A DNA stretch of 64,000 nt, taken from positions 3,162,001-3,226,000 of the forward strand of contig NC_014121.1 of the NCBI RefSeq assembly GCF_000025565.1, read 5' to 3'. Each line of letters starts with the position of its first letter. Position 1 is the stretch's first letter. The stretch is from Enterobacter cloacae subsp. cloacae ATCC 13047 (GTDB taxonomy: Bacteria > Pseudomonadota > Gammaproteobacteria > Enterobacterales > Enterobacteriaceae). Position numbers and translations under genes: made by a program. The notes beneath the pieces are model-generated. The model was given only the letters and a program-made list of their open reading frames with translations, was not told the origin of the DNA and ran no database searches. Shown in pieces: positions 11,990-20,969 of this stretch.

Positions 11990-14900
11990 TCACTCCCCCA
12001 ACATCTTCTGCAACACCGGCCCAATCTTCTCAAACGCCTGCGGCGAAATGATGTCCACATGGGCGCAATCCTGGCTGTACACATCCAGTTCATTTACCCA
12101 CGGCGACCACGCCACCTGCGGATCTATCGTTCGCGTGCGCTCGGCAACAAACAGCGTTGCTTTCCCGTCAAACCGCGAGCTGTGCGCCGTGGTGAGCAGC
12201 CGCACCGCGTCGGCGTAGTTACCTTCAATGGCGTTGAATAGCGCGCTGGAGCCCTGCCCCTGCTGGGCAGCGATAAACGCCTGTCGCTCGCGCTCAATTT
12301 CGGCCAGCACCGCCGGGTCGAGTCCGTTGGCCTCTTTTTCCGCCCAGTTCTGGGTTTCCGGTGGCCAGGTATCCAGCAGACCAAGGAAGGCGACGGTTTC
12401 GCCCTGTTGACGCAGACGCGCAGCAATCCCCTGCGCCAGCGTACCGCCAAGCGAGTAGCCGAACAGGTAATACGGCCCGTGGGGCTGCCGGCCACGTAAC
12501 GTAGTCAGATGATGTTCAATCACCCCATCCAGATCCGCACACTGCTGCATCGGCCCCTCCGGGCGCGGCGACTGAATTCCGATAATGGACCAGCGCGGGC
12601 TAAGGTAGCGCGCCAGCACGCTGAACTGCCAGGCGAAACCGGAAGCCGGATGGAAGCAGAACAGCGTCGGGCCGTCGCTTTCGCGCAGCGGCAGCAAGGT
12701 TTCATAACCCAGACGCTGTGCCTGCTCGTCGCTTATCGGCGAATCCAGCAGAGCACTCAGCCTGCTGACCGTAGAGGCGACCATTATCTGCCCCGGCGTC
12801 ACCTTGCGGGCGAACGTACGGCTGAGCTGTGCGGCCAGGCGCATCGCCAGCAGCGAGTGGCCGCCGAGGGCAAAGAAGTCGGCTTCGATGTCGTTTACCG
12901 CGCAGCCCAGCAAAGACGCAAACGCCTGCGAGACGGCAATTTCGGTTGCACTTTCCGGTGCGCGTCCGATGGTTTTGCTGGTCAGCTCCGGCAGCGGCAG
13001 CGCCTTGCGATCCAGTTTGCCGTTTGCGCTTAACGGCAGCGCGCTGATTTGCAGCAGCACCACCGGCACCATATGCGGCGGCAGCTGCGATCTGAGTGAG
13101 GCAAGCAGCGCGTCGCGATCCAGCGGTAAGCCGGATTCAGAAACCACATATCCCACCAGCTGACGGGCATCGCCGCCCGTGGCCGCCGCCTGGTTGAACA
13201 CGCAGGCGTGCGCCACGGCTTGCGCTACGTCGGGCAGCGCCAGCATCGCCCGGTCGATTTCGCCAAGCTCGATGCGCTGGCCGCGAATTTTCAGCTGGTC
13301 GTCGCTGCGGCCTAAATACTCCACCGCGCCGTTGTCCAGCCAGCGGGCGACGTCACCGGTACGGTACATCCGCTCGCCCGGAGCGAACGGATCGGCAATA
13401 AAGCGGCTGGCGGTGAGATCCGGACGCCCCAGATACCCCTGCGCCAGCTGAATACCGGTGAGATAGAGATCGCCCGCCACGCCAAACGGTACCGGGCGCA
13501 TCATCGCATCCAGGATCCGCAGCCCGGTGTTCCATACCGGGAAACCGATCGGCACGCTGTTACCTGCAGCTGCCGCGAGCTCTGGTCCAAATGCCGGATA
13601 CCAGCTAACGTCCACCGCCGCTTCCGTCGGGCCGTAGAGGTTATGCAGCGGCACGTGGGTGAGCCGCTCCCATTCGCGACAAAGTTCCGTCGGCAGTGCT
13701 TCCCCGCTGCAGAATACCTGCCTGAGGCTTTTACAGCATTCGGCATTTTCCGGCGTCAGCGAGGCGACAAACGCCGCCAGCATCGACGGCACAAAGTGGG
13801 TGGTGGTGACGCCATAGTGCGCAAAGAATTGCTGCATGGCCTGAGGATCACGGTGCGCGTCCGGCTCGGCCATCACCAGCTTCGCCCCGGCGATAAACGG
13901 CCACCAGAACTCCCAGACCGACACGTCAAAGCTGCACGGTGTTTTTTGTGCCACCACGTCGCACGCCGTCAGCGGGTAGTGATCCTGCATCCATTTCAGA
14001 CGGTTAACGATGGCAGTATGCCCGACCATTACCCCTTTCGGACGCCCTGTCGAGCCCGACGTAAAGATGATGTACGCCGTCTGCTCCGGCTTCGCCAGCC
14101 GCAGCGGTTCAGCATCCGCAGCCGGTAATAGTGTGTTGTAACTAAACGTCCCGACGGACAGATCGCTAAAGCGCGGACGCTGTTCGTCGGTGGTGATAAG
14201 CAGCGACGGCTTCGCGTCCTCCAGCATCATCCGCAGACGATCGTCCGGGTAGCCGGTATCCAGCGGCAACCACGCGGCCCCCGCCTCCACAATGCCGTGC
14301 AGTGCTAACGTCAGGAATACCGAGCGCGGCAGCGCCACCGCCACGCTGTCGCCCGGTTTCACGCCGCGCTCACGCAACAGATGCGCCAGTGCCACCACCT
14401 GCTCGCGCATCTGGCGATAGCTGAGCTCGATGTGCGCATCCGCCAGCGCGGGCGCGTCCGGCGTTTTGCTCGCCTGTTCCGCCACCAGTTCCGCAAGCGT
14501 GGTGGACGGTAGCGCCAGCCCGGTGTCGTTGATGCGTGTAAGCTGCTGGTATTCCTGCTCTGAGACCGTTTCAACCTCGCCGCAGCGCAGGTCCGGGTTA
14601 GCGGCAAATTGCGTCAACATCGCATTCAGGCGCGCCACGTGACGGGCCAGCGTGGTTTCATCGTAGCGCTGTTTATTGGCGAGGATCTCAATGCTTAGCC
14701 CGCCCTGCTCGTCCGGGAACAATGCCAGCTCCAGATCGTTCACCGGGCCGGTGGCCAGCGTGTGGGTGGTGGCCTCCACGCCAGCGATATCCAGCTGATA
14801 ATCAAATACCTTGACGTTGAGCACCGGGCCGAACAGGGCTTCATCCCCCGCAGCACGCCCGCTGTCGCGCACGATCTGCTCGGCGTCGTAGCGCTGGTGG

Positions 14901-15850
14901 CGACGCATTTTTTTCAACTGGTTTGCCAGGCGCTGCGCCAGTTCCGGCAGGCTCTCCTGCGGATGAATGTTCACCGCCAGCGGCAGCACGTTGAGCACCG
15001 GGCCGGTCGCGGTCAGCGCAGCGGAGCCCATGCGGCGCATAAAGATAAACCCGGCGGCGTAGTCCAGCCGTCCGGTGAGACGGCCCAGCCACAGCGCCAC
15101 CAGCGCAAGCGCCAGATCGGTGCGCTGTACCTGTCCTGCGGCCTGCGCAAGCTGGCTGAAGGCGCGGCCATCGGCGGCGATTTTCAGGCGCAGGATGTCG
15201 GTGGTGGCGGCGCGCCCAGGTAGCGGCGCAGAGGAAAGCGAAACCGGAGAAGGAAGCTGTTTGCGCTGCTCAGCCCAGAAGGCGCCGTCGCGCTGATACG
15301 ACTCGCTGGCGCGGTAGCGCTGATACTCGTCCACCACCCCGGCGAACGGCGTAAACGGGGAGTCAGGCGTGGGCTCGCCCCTCTTCCACGCGGCATAAAT
15401 CGCGGCGATCTGGCGGGTAATCGCCGGGAAGCTGAAGCCATCGACCACTAAATGGTGATAGCGCTGATACCAGTACCAGTGTTGCGGACCGATCTGAATC
15501 AGCAGGTGAAACGCCAGGGGCTGACCGCTGTCGACACGAAGGTTCTGGTTAAGGTCTGCGTCCATCAGCGCCACGGCGGCGTCATGGGAACCGGCATTCA
15601 CGATTTCCGGTTCAGGCAGCGTCATTGATGCATCCACCCACTGCCACACCTCACCGTTATCCTCGGTGAAGCGCATGCGCAGAGTGTCGGCCTGCATCAT
15701 GCCTTCGGCAACGGCTTTTGCCAGCAGCGGTGCGTCAATATCGCCTTTCAGTTCGGTGTAGTGTGCCACGCTCCAGGCGTTCGGCAGGCTGGAAAGCTGC
15801 TCCGCCATCCAGATGCCCGGCTGGGCGGCAACAAGCGGCAGACGGTTCAT
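11990..15850 (-). CDS. entF: Enterobactin synthase NRPS EntF
   Basis: A 1286-residue nonribosomal peptide synthetase that activates serine, condenses it with 2,3-dihydroxybenzoate from EntB, and trimerises and cyclises the product into enterobactin. Domains in order: condensation (about 1-430, HHLVVDG active site), adenylation (about 455-960, FTSGSTGRPKG and the YRTGD core), peptidyl carrier (about 965-1045, phosphopantetheine serine in LGGHSLLAM) and thioesterase (about 1065-1286, nucleophile in GYSLGG). E. coli EntF has 1293 residues. The start overlaps the ybdZ stop by four bases (ATGA); ybdZ encodes its MbtH partner. Confidence 0.98.
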   Translation of the reverse strand: MNRLPLVAAQPGIWMAEQLSSLPNAWSVAHYTELKGDIDAPLLAKAVAEGMMQADTLRMRFTEDNGEVWQWVDASMTLPEPEIVNAGSHDAAVALMDADLNQNLRVDSGQPLAFHLLIQIGPQHWYWYQRYHHLVVDGFSFPAITRQIAAIYAAWKRGEPTPDSPFTPFAGVVDEYQRYRASESYQRDGAFWAEQRKQLPSPVSLSSAPLPGRAATTDILRLKIAADGRAFSQLAQAAGQVQRTDLALALVALWLGRLTGRLDYAAGFIFMRRMGSAALTATGPVLNVLPLAVNIHPQESLPELAQRLANQLKKMRRHQRYDAEQIVRDSGRAAGDEALFGPVLNVKVFDYQLDIAGVEATTHTLATGPVNDLELALFPDEQGGLSIEILANKQRYDETTLARHVARLNAMLTQFAANPDLRCGEVETVSEQEYQQLTRINDTGLALPSTTLAELVAEQASKTPDAPALADAHIELSYRQMREQVVALAHLLRERGVKPGDSVAVALPRSVFLTLALHGIVEAGAAWLPLDTGYPDDRLRMMLEDAKPSLLITTDEQRPRFSDLSVGTFSYNTLLPAADAEPLRLAKPEQTAYIIFTSGSTGRPKGVMVGHTAIVNRLKWMQDHYPLTACDVVAQKTPCSFDVSVWEFWWPFIAGAKLVMAEPDAHRDPQAMQQFFAHYGVTTTHFVPSMLAAFVASLTPENAECCKSLRQVFCSGEALPTELCREWERLTHVPLHNLYGPTEAAVDVSWYPAFGPELAAAAGNSVPIGFPVWNTGLRILDAMMRPVPFGVAGDLYLTGIQLAQGYLGRPDLTASRFIADPFAPGERMYRTGDVARWLDNGAVEYLGRSDDQLKIRGQRIELGEIDRAMLALPDVAQAVAHACVFNQAAATGGDARQLVGYVVSESGLPLDRDALLASLRSQLPPHMVPVVLLQISALPLSANGKLDRKALPLPELTSKTIGRAPESATEIAVSQAFASLLGCAVNDIEADFFALGGHSLLAMRLAAQLSRTFARKVTPGQIMVASTVSRLSALLDSPISDEQAQRLGYETLLPLRESDGPTLFCFHPASGFAWQFSVLARYLSPRWSIIGIQSPRPEGPMQQCADLDGVIEHHLTTLRGRQPHGPYYLFGYSLGGTLAQGIAARLRQQGETVAFLGLLDTWPPETQNWAEKEANGLDPAVLAEIERERQAFIAAQQGQGSSALFNAIEGNYADAVRLLTTAHSSRFDGKATLFVAERTRTIDPQVAWSPWVNELDVYSQDCAHVDIISPQAFEKIGPVLQKMLGE

Positions 15851-16059
15851 GCATGCTCCCCCGCATAATTAGAGGGGCTGAGCGTCTGCCAGTGTTCGGC
15901 CAGCCACTGCTGGCATGCGTCCTGCGATTGCGCTTCGCATACCACGCGCCAGCCTGCGGGCAATTCGCACTGCTGCGGCCACAGGCTGTACTGCCCCTGA
16001 TCGTTACGCAAAATAGCAAACTGCCCCTGCGGATTATCGAAAGGATTGCTGAATTCCAT
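15847..16059 (-). CDS. ybdZ: MbtH-like protein YbdZ
   Basis: A 70-residue MbtH-family protein, which binds and stabilises the adenylation domain of EntF. The family's signature residues are visible in SNPFDNPQGQFAILRNDQGQYSLWP and in LPAGWRVV. It sits ten bases after fes and overlaps the entF start by four bases, so partner and client are made together. Confidence 0.96.
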   Translation of the reverse strand: MEFSNPFDNPQGQFAILRNDQGQYSLWPQQCELPAGWRVVCEAQSQDACQQWLAEHWQTLSPSNYAGEHA

Positions 16060-16069
16060 ACAGACTCCG

Positions 16070-17269
16070 TTAGTGAATAAGCGGCTGCCAGAGGGTCATC
16101 AGCCCCTGCGTCAGCCCACCGCGCCAGCAAAGCGCGTCGTGTCCGCCGTCAACCTGACGCCAGTAAACCTGCTGCTGTGTGTGCAGTTCGTCGTAAATGG
16201 CCTGATTCGCGCGGTAAATCAGCGGCTCGTTGCGCCCGGCCTCAAGGACGATGCGCAGGCCGCGTGCGGTTTTCTCACCCGCTTTCAGTTGGGCGATAAG
16301 CAGCCCTTCCTGCTGCCCGCCGCGATGCGGCCACCAGTAAGAGCCGGACTGGCTCAGCACGCAGCCAAAACGCTGCGGCCAGTTAAGTGCGGCATAAAGC
16401 GAGGAGAGACCGCCGAAGCTCTGGCCTGCGACCACCGTACGGTCTGCGCGGTCGCTGAATGGCGTGCGATGTTTTACAAGAGGGAGAAGTTCTTCCTGCA
16501 CCGCCAGCCAGAAATCGGGGTTACAGGGCAATTCGTTATTGCGATGCGCCATATCTATCACATCGATTAAAACGTAGACGGCAGGCGGCAGTTTGCGTCC
16601 GAGGGTAAGCGCCGTCAGCGCTGGCCAGACGGGCATGCTCTCGGCCCAGAACTGGCCGTCGAGCAGCACCGCCAGCGGGCGTTCCGGATCGTCATCGCCA
16701 GTGGTAAATATCCAGACGCGACGACGGTTGCCCAGCCGCTTGCTCTGCCAGTCAATGCAGACCGGCTGCCGGTATGGCGTATTGGGGCGATCCCAGCCGG
16801 GCTGCACCGGAGCGTCGGGCATCTCCAGCGCAGAGACATCATGCCCTCGCCCGCCTCGCCAGCTCTGGGCATTAAGCGGGTCAGACATTGCCTGCGGCAG
16901 CAGCTTGCGCCAGCCTTCGCGCAGCGCCAGGCGATCCGGCTGCTCACCGTGAAACACATCGGGTGCAAAATCGTCTGTATTCTCTGAGGGGATAAAGCAG
17001 TAGCTGCCACGCCACTGGGGGCTGAACTCGCCCTGCCATTGCCAGACGTCGGTATCCGGGATGCGTTCGAGAGATTGTGGGCGGGCATTTTTATGGTGAT
17101 CGGTTACGCCGGTGATATACAGCCAGACGCGTTTCACCGCCGAGGTGTGTTGCGTTCCCGCCGGATCGCGCCACCAGAAGGTGACCCGATATTTCCCCTG
17201 TTCACGCACCCATTCCGGGCCGTTTTTCGACTGCCACCAGGCTTCACTTCCCGTTGTTAACACCGTCAC
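16070..17269 (-). CDS. fes: Enterochelin esterase Fes
   Basis: A 399-residue cytoplasmic serine esterase that cleaves the serine trilactone of ferric enterobactin so that iron can be released. The N-terminal enterochelin-esterase domain (about 1-150) is followed by an alpha/beta hydrolase domain with the nucleophile motif GQSFGG at about residue 283 and the catalytic His region DGGHDALCW near residue 375. First gene of the fes-ybdZ-entF operon, divergent from fepA across a Fur box. Confidence 0.97.
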   Translation of the reverse strand: MTVLTTGSEAWWQSKNGPEWVREQGKYRVTFWWRDPAGTQHTSAVKRVWLYITGVTDHHKNARPQSLERIPDTDVWQWQGEFSPQWRGSYCFIPSENTDDFAPDVFHGEQPDRLALREGWRKLLPQAMSDPLNAQSWRGGRGHDVSALEMPDAPVQPGWDRPNTPYRQPVCIDWQSKRLGNRRRVWIFTTGDDDPERPLAVLLDGQFWAESMPVWPALTALTLGRKLPPAVYVLIDVIDMAHRNNELPCNPDFWLAVQEELLPLVKHRTPFSDRADRTVVAGQSFGGLSSLYAALNWPQRFGCVLSQSGSYWWPHRGGQQEGLLIAQLKAGEKTARGLRIVLEAGRNEPLIYRANQAIYDELHTQQQVYWRQVDGGHDALCWRGGLTQGLMTLWQPLIH

Positions 17270-17331
17270 CCTTCTAACCTCATGTTTAACAGTCTTTTTG
17301 TTTCAGGACAAATTTTATTGATAATATTATT

Positions 17332-17350
17332 GATAACTATTTGCATTTGC
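17332..17350. promoter_or_regulatory. Fur box between fes and fepA
   Basis: A 19-base sequence GATAACTATTTGCATTTGC, preceded by further GATAAT-like units, in the divergent fes-fepA promoter region. From memory it equals the known E. coli fepA-fes Fur site. It predicts joint iron repression of fes-ybdZ-entF and fepA. Confidence 0.87.
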
Positions 17351-17413
17351 AATAGCGTAATGCCCGCGCTGTGGGAAGCGCGTTCATAAGAAACCATAAA
17401 AGCGGGACATCCA

Positions 17414-19654
17414 ATGAATAAGAAGATTCACTCTCTGGCCTTGCTGGTCAATTTAGGGATTTATGGCGTCGCGCTGCCTGCCATGGCAGACGACAATACC
17501 GCCTCCGCGCAGCATGAAGACACCATGGTGATCACCGCCGCCGAGCAGAATTTGCAGGCGCCGGGGGTTTCCACCATTACCGCCGATGAGATCCGTAAAA
17601 ATCCGCCCGCGCGTGACGTGTCTGAAATCATCCGCACCATGCCAGGCGTTAACCTGACCGGTAACTCCACCAGCGGCCAGCGCGGTAACAACCGCCAGAT
17701 TGATATCCGCGGTATGGGCCCGGAAAACACCCTGATCCTGATCGACGGCAAGCCGGTCACCAGCCGCAATTCGATTCGTCTGGGCTGGCGCGGCGAGCGC
17801 GACACCCGCGGTGATACCGGCTGGGTGCCGCCAGAGATGATCGAGCGTATTGAAGTGATCCGTGGCCCGGCCGCCGCGCGTTACGGCAACGGTGCGGCAG
17901 GTGGCGTGGTGAACATCATCACCAAAAAATTCGACGACCAGTGGCACGGCTCCTGGAACACCTATCTGAACGCGCCTGAACACAAGGATGAAGGTTCCAC
18001 AAAACGCACCAACTTCAGCCTGAGCGGCCCGTTGGGCGGCGACTTCAGCTTCCGCATGTACGGTAACCTTGACAAAACCCAGGCCGATGCGTGGGACATC
18101 AACCAGGGCCATCAGTCCGAGCGTACCGGGGCCTATGCCAACACCCTGCCTGCAGGCCGTGAAGGGGTAGAAAACAAAGACATCAATGGCGTGGTGCGTT
18201 GGGACTTTGCGCCAATGCAGTCTCTGGAGTTTGAAGCGGGGTACAGCCGCCAGAACAACCTCTACGCCGGTGATACCCAGAACACCAACAACGACAATGC
18301 GTTGGTGAAGAAGAACTACGGTAAAGAGACCAACCGTATCTATCGTCAGAACTTCGCCGTCACGTGGAATGGCGGCTGGGATAACGGCATTACCACCAGC
18401 AACTGGGCACAGTACGAACACACCCGCAACTCGCGTCTGGGTGAAGGGCTGGCCGGAGGAACCGAAGGGCTGTTCAACAGCGATAAATTCACCGATACCG
18501 ACCTGGCCGACGTCATGCTGCACAGTGAGATCAACCTGCCGATTGATTTCATCGTCAACCAGAACCTGACGCTGGGCACCGAGTGGAACCAGCAGCGCAT
18601 GAAGGATTCCACTTCCTTCTCGCAAACCCTGCAGGGCGGGACCATTCCAGGGATGAGCGACGATCGCAGCCCCTATACCTCCGCAGAGATTTTCTCCCTG
18701 TTTGCGGAAAACAATATGGAGCTGACCGACAGCACCATGCTGACCCCGGCGCTGCGCTTCGACCATCACACCATCGTGGGTAACAACTGGAGCCCGTCCC
18801 TGAACCTGTCGCAGGGTCTGGGGGATGATTTCACCCTGAAGATGGGTATTGCGCGTGCCTACAAAGCACCGAGCCTGTACCAGACCAACCCGAACTACCT
18901 GTTATACAGCAAGGGCCAGGGCTGCTACGCCAGCTCTGACGGCGTGGGCTGCTACATGATGGGTAACGACGATTTGAAAGCCGAAACCAGCATCAACAAA
19001 GAGATTGGTCTGGAGTGGAAACGCGACGGCTGGCTGGCGGGCGTGACCTGGTTCCGCAACGACTATCGCAACAAGATTGAAGCGGGCTATGCGCCAATCG
19101 GCCAGACCTCCACCAGCAAAGTCACCACCGATATCTACCAGTGGGAGAACGTGCCGAAGGCAGTGGTTGAAGGCCTGGAAGGTTCCCTGAACGTGCCGGT
19201 CAGCGATACCATCAACTGGACCAACAACATCACTTACATGCTGCAGAGCAAGAACAAGGAGACCGGCGACCGTCTGTCGATCATCCCGGAGTACACGCTG
19301 AACTCTACCCTGAGCTGGCAGGTGCATCAGGATGTGTCGCTCCAGTCGACCTTCACCTGGTACGGCAAGCAGCAGCCGAAGAAGTACAACTACAAAGGTC
19401 AGCCGGTGACCGGGTCAGAGAAAGACGAGGTCAGCCCGTATAGCATCCTTGGCCTGAGCGCGACGTGGGACGTGACCAAAAACGTCAGCCTGACCGGCGG
19501 CGTGGATAACGTCTTCGACAAACGTCAGTGGCGTGCGGGTAATGCCCAGACCACCGGGAATACCTCGACGGGTGCCTATATGTACGGCGCAGGGGCTTAT
19601 ACCTATAATGAGCCAGGCCGCACGTGGTATATGAGCGTGAATACCCGATTCTGA
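17414..19654 (+). CDS. fepA: Ferric-enterobactin outer-membrane receptor FepA
   Basis: A 746-residue TonB-dependent receptor (E. coli precursor 746). Signal peptide of about 25 residues (ends near ALPAMA-DDN), TonB box near DTMVITAAEQN, plug domain to about residue 170 with the conserved NGAAGGVVNIITKK, then a 22-strand barrel ending in the terminal aromatic VNTRF. It imports ferric enterobactin and is also a known colicin B/D receptor. Divergent from fes under Fur control; a strong terminator follows at 19720. Confidence 0.97.
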   Translation: MNKKIHSLALLVNLGIYGVALPAMADDNTASAQHEDTMVITAAEQNLQAPGVSTITADEIRKNPPARDVSEIIRTMPGVNLTGNSTSGQRGNNRQIDIRGMGPENTLILIDGKPVTSRNSIRLGWRGERDTRGDTGWVPPEMIERIEVIRGPAAARYGNGAAGGVVNIITKKFDDQWHGSWNTYLNAPEHKDEGSTKRTNFSLSGPLGGDFSFRMYGNLDKTQADAWDINQGHQSERTGAYANTLPAGREGVENKDINGVVRWDFAPMQSLEFEAGYSRQNNLYAGDTQNTNNDNALVKKNYGKETNRIYRQNFAVTWNGGWDNGITTSNWAQYEHTRNSRLGEGLAGGTEGLFNSDKFTDTDLADVMLHSEINLPIDFIVNQNLTLGTEWNQQRMKDSTSFSQTLQGGTIPGMSDDRSPYTSAEIFSLFAENNMELTDSTMLTPALRFDHHTIVGNNWSPSLNLSQGLGDDFTLKMGIARAYKAPSLYQTNPNYLLYSKGQGCYASSDGVGCYMMGNDDLKAETSINKEIGLEWKRDGWLAGVTWFRNDYRNKIEAGYAPIGQTSTSKVTTDIYQWENVPKAVVEGLEGSLNVPVSDTINWTNNITYMLQSKNKETGDRLSIIPEYTLNSTLSWQVHQDVSLQSTFTWYGKQQPKKYNYKGQPVTGSEKDEVSPYSILGLSATWDVTKNVSLTGGVDNVFDKRQWRAGNAQTTGNTSTGAYMYGAGAYTYNEPGRTWYMSVNTRF

Positions 19655-19669
19655 TACAGGCAGTGACTT

Positions 19670-19706
19670 CCCCCCTCTCCCTGTGGGAGAGGGCCGGGGT
19701 GAGGGC
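19670..19706. repeat. Short palindromic interspersed repeat, copy D
   Basis: Copy of the palindromic element directly after fepA, in direct orientation with the copy at 19753; a rho-independent terminator lies between the two. Confidence 0.8.
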
Positions 19707-19719
19707 GAGGTAAAAGCAA

Positions 19720-19744
19720 AACGGCAACCCCGTTGCCGTTTTTA
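19720..19744 (+). terminator. Rho-independent terminator after fepA
   Basis: A nine-base stem AACGGCAAC / GTTGCCGTT with a three-base loop, followed by a run of T. It should end fepA transcription and so separates entD from fepA, although E. coli entD is read from the fepA side. Confidence 0.85.
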
Positions 19745-19752
19745 GTGTTTGC

Positions 19753-19788
19753 TCCCTCTCCCTGTGAGAGAGGGTCGGGGTGAGGGCA
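19753..19788. repeat. Short palindromic interspersed repeat, copy E
   Basis: Second copy of the element in the fepA-entD gap, 30 bases before the entD start and in the same orientation as copy D. Confidence 0.8.
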
Positions 19789-19817
19789 ATAGGCCGCACA
19801 ATTCTGAAGGGAATACC

Positions 19818-20465
19818 ATGCACACAACCCACAGCACGTTCGTTCTCGCCAGCCTCACCGTTCACCGCATCACCTTCGCCCCCACCACCTTCAACGACGC
19901 CGATCTCCTCTGGCTCCCCCATCACGCACAGCTGGCTGACGCCGGACGCAAACGCAAAGCCGAGCATCTGGCGGGCCGCATCGCCGCCGCGCATGCCTTA
20001 CCTGGCCACGCCGTTCCCGGCATCGGCCCCAGCGGCGAACCGCTCTGGCCGCACGGGGTTTCGGGTAGCATCACCCACAGCGGCACGCAGGCGATGGCGG
20101 TTGTGGTTCACCATCCTCATGCCCTTGTAGGTATCGATACAGAGGCGATCCTTCCCGACCGTGAAGCCCATGAAATCCAGGACGGTATCATCAATGCGCA
20201 GGAAGCGGCGTGTTTAACGCGTTCAGGCTACCCTTTTGCACAGGCGCTGACGCTCGCGTTTAGCGCGAAAGAAAGTTTGTTTAAAGCGCTGTTTCCGCAG
20301 GTAAAGATTTACATGGGTTTTGACTGTGCGAGAGTCGCAGCGTTAGATGATAAAACTCTTGTGCTGGTGCTTTCACACCCGGCTGGAGAATATGCGGAGG
20401 GCACACGTTTCACCCTCTTCTGGCACAAAAGGGATGACAGCGTGTTGACGCTGCTACAAGCCTGA
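19818..20465 (+). CDS. entD: Enterobactin 4'-phosphopantetheinyl transferase EntD
   Basis: A 215-residue Sfp-type phosphopantetheinyl transferase that transfers the CoA arm to the carrier domains of EntB and EntF. The metal-binding motif is GIDTEAI near residue 105, the second motif FSAKESLFKAL near residue 152, and the upstream GSITHSG block is also present. The ATG at 19818 has AGGGA in front of it; a longer open frame crosses the interspersed repeat and is rejected. It is downstream of fepA in the same orientation but behind a terminator, so it may have its own promoter. Confidence 0.95.
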   Translation: MHTTHSTFVLASLTVHRITFAPTTFNDADLLWLPHHAQLADAGRKRKAEHLAGRIAAAHALPGHAVPGIGPSGEPLWPHGVSGSITHSGTQAMAVVVHHPHALVGIDTEAILPDREAHEIQDGIINAQEAACLTRSGYPFAQALTLAFSAKESLFKALFPQVKIYMGFDCARVAALDDKTLVLVLSHPAGEYAEGTRFTLFWHKRDDSVLTLLQA

Positions 20466-20535
20466 TGGCGCTTCGCTTATCAGGCCTACAAAGTTGGCTC
20501 GCGGTAGGCCGGGTAAGGCGAAGCCGCCACCCGGC
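20461..20535. repeat. REP pair (BIME-like) after entD
   Basis: Two inverted REP-type units: the first around GCGCTTCGCTTATCAGGC, the second around GCCGGGTAAGGCGAAGCC. Typical enterobacterial REP/BIME sequence at the end of a transcription unit, between the convergent entD and the Xre-type gene. Confidence 0.85.
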
Positions 20536-20546
20536 ATGAGGGGGGC

Positions 20547-20831
20547 TCACTGAGCTGCAAGCGCTTTATAAAACGCGGGATCCTTCTGAATCACATTGAG
20601 AACCTTCGCCGCCAGCCCGGTTGGGTTACGACGTTTAGACTCCCAGCTTTTTATCGTATCAACGCTCGTGCCAAGCGCCTTCGCCATTTCGCTTTGAGTA
20701 ACATTTAGCTGTTCTCTGATTGCGCGAACATCCGCGACTTCATAGCGAGTTACCCTGGAAGCGGCTTTCCTTCCGCTATGGATCTCAACGGCCTCTTCAA
20801 GCGAAGTTTTTAACTCATCAAAGATACTCAT
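20547..20831 (-). CDS. Xre-type antitoxin-like regulator, orphan
   Basis: A 94-residue protein with a helix-turn-helix in the C-terminal half (about residues 45-80, NVTQSEMAKALGTSVDTIKSWE), resembling HigA/NadS-type antitoxins whose toxin gene lies immediately upstream. Here the upstream 138 bases hold no toxin gene and betT ends there, so this is an orphan. Start taken as ATG at 20829-20831; the frame is open 13 codons further up without clear signal. DNA-binding is predicted; targets unknown. Confidence 0.75.
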   Translation of the reverse strand: MSIFDELKTSLEEAVEIHSGRKAASRVTRYEVADVRAIREQLNVTQSEMAKALGTSVDTIKSWESKRRNPTGLAAKVLNVIQKDPAFYKALAAQ

Positions 20832-20910
20832 TCTATACCTTGAAACAATACAAAGGAGTACATAGTACACCTCCGATTCAAGATATAATAAGCACTATTT
20901 GAAAAGTACA

Positions 20911-20936
20911 GGGCCAGATTCACAACAATCTGGCCC
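20911..20936. terminator. Strong hairpin after betT
   Basis: A perfect ten-base stem GGGCCAGATT / AATCTGGCCC with a six-base loop between the betT stop and the Xre-type gene. On the minus strand it would follow betT, but the T run is weak, so factor-independent termination is only likely. Confidence 0.6.
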
Positions 20937-20969
20937 CTCAACTTTCAAACGCGTTATTCAGATCAAACT

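Noticed and set aside
17453..18769. Open frame of 438 codons on the minus strand within fepA
   Set aside because: fepA is complete and conserved over its whole length; the opposite frame has no domain or start signal.
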